This document shows positions 60,795 to 64,000 of a stretch of DNA of 64,000 nt, piece by piece; within the stretch, counting starts at the first letter, position 1, and every line of letters begins with the position of its first letter. The notes beneath the pieces were generated by a model. That model was not told where the DNA came from. It saw only the letters and a list, made by a program, of their open reading frames with translations, and searched no databases. The position numbers and the translations under genes are program-made. Origin of the DNA: Haliea alexandrii (GTDB taxonomy: Bacteria; Pseudomonadota; Gammaproteobacteria; Pseudomonadales; Halieaceae); assembly GCF_003719295.1 (NCBI RefSeq), contig NZ_RFLW01000001.1:1008954-1072953 (forward strand), written 5' to 3'.

Positions 60795-63700
60795 TCAATG
60801 AAAGTCCCGCGATTGCACGGGCAGCGACGCCAGCGCGCTGCTGTAGTCTTCCAGCGCGCCGGCAATGATGTGGGTGACGCCGTCCCTGTGCTCCAGCGTG
60901 CCCTTCACCACCAGTAACCTGCCATTCATCAGCGCCGCCCGAAAGTGCTCCTGGGTGCGCGGCCACACCACCACATTGCTATTGCCGGTTTCATCTTCCA
61001 GGGTCAGGAACAGCACGCCAGAGGCGGTGCCCGGCCGCTGGCGACAGGTGACGACGCCGGCAATGCGCACAAAGCCCCGGTGGTTGATGCCGCCCAGATC
61101 TGCATAACGGCTACAGCGGTTGAAAGGAGGCAGGTGCCGCAGCAGGGCCAGTGGGTGGGCGCGCAGGGTGAGGCCGGTGGCGCGGTAATCCGCCAGCACC
61201 TCCTCGGCCACCCCCGGTGCCGGCAGTTGTACGCCGTCATTGAAATGGCTGCCGGGTTGCCGCTGTTCTTCCTGCAACAGCGGGCGCGGTTGCTCCAGCG
61301 CCATGATCTGCCACTGCGACTGGTGGCGGTTGCCGCTGAGCGAGGCCAGTGCATCGGCGTCCGCCAGAGCTTCCATGTCGCGACGCGCCAGCCCGGCCCG
61401 CTGGCGCAGCTGGCTTACCTGTTGAAATGGCGCCTGCCGGCGCGCTTCCATCACGCGCTGTGCCCCTTCACGGCTCAGGCCCTTCACCAGTCGCAGGCCC
61501 AGGCGCACCGGTGGCTGGCTGCTGCCGTCGCTTTCCAGCAGGCGGTGGTCCCAGCTGCTGTGATTCACATCGGCAGGCAATACCGTCACCCCGTGGCGGC
61601 GCGCGTCCTGCACCAGCTGGGAAGGGGAATAGAAACCCATGGGCTGGCTGTTCAACAGGCCCACATAGAATGCCGCAGGATGGTGGCATTTGAGCCAGGC
61701 CGATACCCAGGCCAGCAGGGCAAAGCTCGCCGAATGCGATTCCGGAAAGCCGTAGCCGCCAAAGCCCTTGATTTGCTCAAACAGGCGGTGGGCGAAATCC
61801 TTCTCGTAGCCGCGCTCGATCATGCCCTGTACCAGCTTGCCTTCAAACGTCAGCAACTGGCTGTTCTTGCCCCAGTTGGTGATGGCGCGGCGCAGCTGGT
61901 CGGCTTCGCCGCCGGAGAAGCCGGCCGCCACCATCGCCAGCCGAATGACCTGCTCCTGAAAGATGGGCACCCCCAGTGTGCGGTCCAGCACTGATCGAAT
62001 GTCTTCACTGGGGTAAGTGACCGCTTCCAAACCCTGCCGCCTGCGTAAATAAGGATGGACCATGTCGCCCTGGATGGGGCCGGGGCGCACAATGGCTATT
62101 TGGATCACGAGGTCGTAAAAGCTCGCCGGCTTGAGCCGCGGCAACATGGTCATCTGGGCGCGGGATTCAATCTGGAACACGCCGATGGAGTCTGCCTGCT
62201 GCAACATGCGCCAGGTGGCCGCGTCGTCACGCGGGATATCGGCGACCCCGCGTAGGTGCGGATGATTGCGCGCGACCAGCCCCAGGCTCTTGCGAATGGC
62301 CGAAAGCATGCCGAGGGCGAGGATGTCCACCTTCAGCAGCCCGAGGGATTCGATGTCCTCCTTGTCCCACTGGATGACCGTGCGCTCCGCCATGCTGGCG
62401 TTCTCCACCGGCACCAGCTGGGAGATGGGCCCCCGGCTGATCACAAAGCCGCCCACATGCTGCGACAGGTGCCTCGGAAAGCCGAGGATCTGCTGCACCA
62501 GCGACTGGAACAGCTCCGCCACCGCGCTGTGCCCGGCGACACCCTGCTCCTCGAAGCGCTTGTGCAGGTCTGCACTGCGGTCCCACCAGGCGAGGGACTT
62601 CGCCAGGTCCTCCACGAAGACTGCATCCAGCCCCAGCGCCTTGCCCACGTCGCGCACGGCACTGCGCGCGCGGTAGGTGATGACGGTGGCGGCGAGGGCC
62701 GCGCGGCGGCGACCGTACTTGCTGTAGATGTACTGAATAACCTCCTCGCGGCGCTCGTGCTCGAAATCCACGTCAATATCCGGCGGCTCATCCCGTTCGC
62801 GGGAGATAAACCGCTCAAACAGCAGCGACACCGCTTCCGGCGACACCTCGGTAATGAACAGGCAGTAACACACCACCGAGTTGGCCGCCGAGCCGCGCCC
62901 CTGGCACAGAATGTCGCGCTCCCGGGCAAAGCGCACTATGTCGTATACCGTGAGGAAGTAGTATTGGTAAGACAGCTCATCAATGAGCTGCAGTTCATAC
63001 TCAATGCGTTGCCGTATGTCGGCGGGCACACCGGCGGGCCAGCGCACCGCGCAACCGTCCTCCACCAGCTGGCGCAGGTAACCGCCGGCGCTTTGCCCGG
63101 GGGGCACCACTTCCTCCGGGTATTCGTAGCGCAGCTCGTCCAGGCTGAACTGGCAGCGGGCGGCGATATCCAGCGTGGCCGCAAGCAGTGCAGGCGGGTA
63201 TAACTGCGCCAGCTGCTGCGGACGCCGCAGGTGCTGCTGGCTGTTGGCCAGCCGCCGCCGTCCCAGCTGCGCTACGCTGGTGTTATGGTCCAGCGCCGTG
63301 AACACATCGTGCAGCGGCTTGCGTGAAGCCACGTGCATCTGCACCGCGCCACAGGCCACCATGGGCAGGTTCAGCGTTTGTGCCAGGGCATGCAGCCGGG
63401 TATAGCGGGCGACTTCATCATTGCCCAGCAGGTGGGTCACCCCGAGCCAGATGCGCCCCCGGCACAGGCGTGCCAACTGCTGGCCGTAGCCGAGCTCGGC
63501 GCTGCACGGTGTGGCGCTTTCATCACCCGGGGGCGCCGTGCCGTTCGCCCCGCTCGGCTTCCAGATAATCAGGCAGCGTTTCAGGTGGAAGATCACATCT
63601 CGCAATGCCACCTGGTACGCACCCTTCGGGCTGCGCCGCCGCGCCAGGCTGATCAGCCCCGAAAGCTCGCTGTAGGCGGCACGGGTCGGCGCCAGCGCAA

Positions 63701-63926
63701 TAAGCTGTTGGCCCTCAACCAGGTTCAATTCACTGCCGATAATGAGCTGGATACCGGCCTGCCTGGCAGCGACGTGAGCCTTCACTACGCCTGCGAGCGA
63801 GCATTCGTCAGTGATCGCGATGGCGCGGTAGCCTAAATCCGCCGCACGGGTGACCAGTTCGTGCGGGTGCGATGCGCCGCGCAGGAAGCTGTAGCAGGTG
63901 AGGGTGTGGAGTTCGGCGTAGGGCAT
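60795..63926 (-). CDS. dnaE2: Error-prone DNA polymerase DnaE2
   Basis: DnaE2 (ImuC) is the C-family polymerase for damage-induced mutagenesis, usually with ImuA and ImuB under LexA. The 1043-residue protein begins with a PHP domain (YAELHTLTCYSFLRGASHP), and its palm keeps the catalytic aspartates in PPDIDVDFEHERREEVI and in LKVDILALGML. The thumb/fingers and HhH-OB parts follow (QAHVxxG-type region replaced by FVRIAGVVTCRQRPGTA), with no C-terminal clamp/tau extension of DnaE1. Here imuA and imuB are not adjacent: the gene starts 3 bp after the stop of an integrase-like gene. The downstream neighbour is convergent. Confidence 0.96.
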   Translation of the reverse strand: MPYAELHTLTCYSFLRGASHPHELVTRAADLGYRAIAITDECSLAGVVKAHVAARQAGIQLIIGSELNLVEGQQLIALAPTRAAYSELSGLISLARRRSPKGAYQVALRDVIFHLKRCLIIWKPSGANGTAPPGDESATPCSAELGYGQQLARLCRGRIWLGVTHLLGNDEVARYTRLHALAQTLNLPMVACGAVQMHVASRKPLHDVFTALDHNTSVAQLGRRRLANSQQHLRRPQQLAQLYPPALLAATLDIAARCQFSLDELRYEYPEEVVPPGQSAGGYLRQLVEDGCAVRWPAGVPADIRQRIEYELQLIDELSYQYYFLTVYDIVRFARERDILCQGRGSAANSVVCYCLFITEVSPEAVSLLFERFISRERDEPPDIDVDFEHERREEVIQYIYSKYGRRRAALAATVITYRARSAVRDVGKALGLDAVFVEDLAKSLAWWDRSADLHKRFEEQGVAGHSAVAELFQSLVQQILGFPRHLSQHVGGFVISRGPISQLVPVENASMAERTVIQWDKEDIESLGLLKVDILALGMLSAIRKSLGLVARNHPHLRGVADIPRDDAATWRMLQQADSIGVFQIESRAQMTMLPRLKPASFYDLVIQIAIVRPGPIQGDMVHPYLRRRQGLEAVTYPSEDIRSVLDRTLGVPIFQEQVIRLAMVAAGFSGGEADQLRRAITNWGKNSQLLTFEGKLVQGMIERGYEKDFAHRLFEQIKGFGGYGFPESHSASFALLAWVSAWLKCHHPAAFYVGLLNSQPMGFYSPSQLVQDARRHGVTVLPADVNHSSWDHRLLESDGSSQPPVRLGLRLVKGLSREGAQRVMEARRQAPFQQVSQLRQRAGLARRDMEALADADALASLSGNRHQSQWQIMALEQPRPLLQEEQRQPGSHFNDGVQLPAPGVAEEVLADYRATGLTLRAHPLALLRHLPPFNRCSRYADLGGINHRGFVRIAGVVTCRQRPGTASGVLFLTLEDETGNSNVVVWPRTQEHFRAALMNGRLLVVKGTLEHRDGVTHIIAGALEDYSSALASLPVQSRDFH

Positions 63927-63929
63927 GGG

Positions 63930-64000
63930 CTACGGACCATCCAGCGGGCTGACCACGCCCATGGCGCCCCGCCGAATCACATGGGTGTAGATCTCGGTGG
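63930..64000 (-). CDS. C-terminal end of an integron-type tyrosine recombinase
   Basis: Only the last 22 residues are in the window. They read TEIYTHVIRRG then AMGVVSPLDGP and stop at TAG 63932-63930. The IYTHV element holds the catalytic tyrosine of tyrosine recombinases, and the following G-V-x-SPL-D tail is typical of integron integrases (IntI) and close relatives rather than XerC/XerD. The gene runs leftward, so its attI site and any cassette array would be beyond the right edge. It ends 3 bp before the dnaE2 start, implying cotranscription. Confidence 0.75.
   Translation of the reverse strand, partial: TEIYTHVIRRGAMGVVSPLDGP

Overview
The window is a high-GC, almost fully coding chromosomal segment of a gammaproteobacterium. 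Gene order in two blocks matches Pseudomonas: dksA-gluQ-cbrX-cbrA-cbrB-crcZ-pcnB-folK-panB-panC, and rnt-pyrC beside argG. The three TonB receptors, a BCCT carrier, a TPR-sulfotransferase, a P450, a PPi-type phosphofructokinase and DnaE2 fit an aerobic marine heterotroph. My best guess is the Halieaceae (OM60/NOR5) group, but this is inference from gene content and style, not a phylogeny.

Layout. 1-3152: a small catabolic-looking cluster (VOC, FAH-fold hydrolase, LLM-class oxidoreductase, VOC). 3211-12193: a canonical strong promoter, tRNA-fMet, and the rimP-nusA-infB-rbfA-truB-rpsO-pnp operon, closed by a bidirectional terminator. 12207-15242: a GntP permease divergent from a ThDP enzyme. 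15256-26341: the pantothenate/folate/poly(A)/CbrAB block, all on the minus strand, with a putative CrcZ-type small RNA in the 428-bp cbrB-pcnB gap. 26562-29145: aminotransferase, sfsA, M15 peptidase. 29215-31079: inorganic pyrophosphatase and PPi-dependent PFK. 31256-36117: mpl, an MMPL/RND-type exporter, a YkgJ-type protein and a LON-N protein in one tightly packed operon. 36143-49425: TPR protein, PhoD phosphatase with a TonB receptor behind a Pho-box-like promoter, a BlaI/M56 pair divergent from a second TonB receptor, and a third TonB receptor coupled to a TPR-sulfotransferase. 49647-53072: BCCT carrier, 2OG-Fe(II) oxygenase and a small membrane protein. 53316-56349: rnt, pyrC, argG. 56507-60740: P450, secreted amidohydrolase, extradiol-type dioxygenase, DUF924. 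60795-64000: dnaE2 lying 3 bp downstream of the end of an integron-type tyrosine recombinase gene.

The most interesting system is the complete CbrAB-CrcZ-type circuit: cbrX/cbrA/cbrB, a palindrome with GTTAC-N14-GTAAC architecture at the cbrB stop codon, a well-spaced sigma-54 -24/-12 element, and a short RNA carrying four A-rich (AANAANAA-like) Hfq/Crc decoy motifs and an internal ~50-nt duplication. CrcZ is, to my knowledge, described only in Pseudomonadaceae. A second notable item is the apparent integrase-dnaE2 operon at the right edge.
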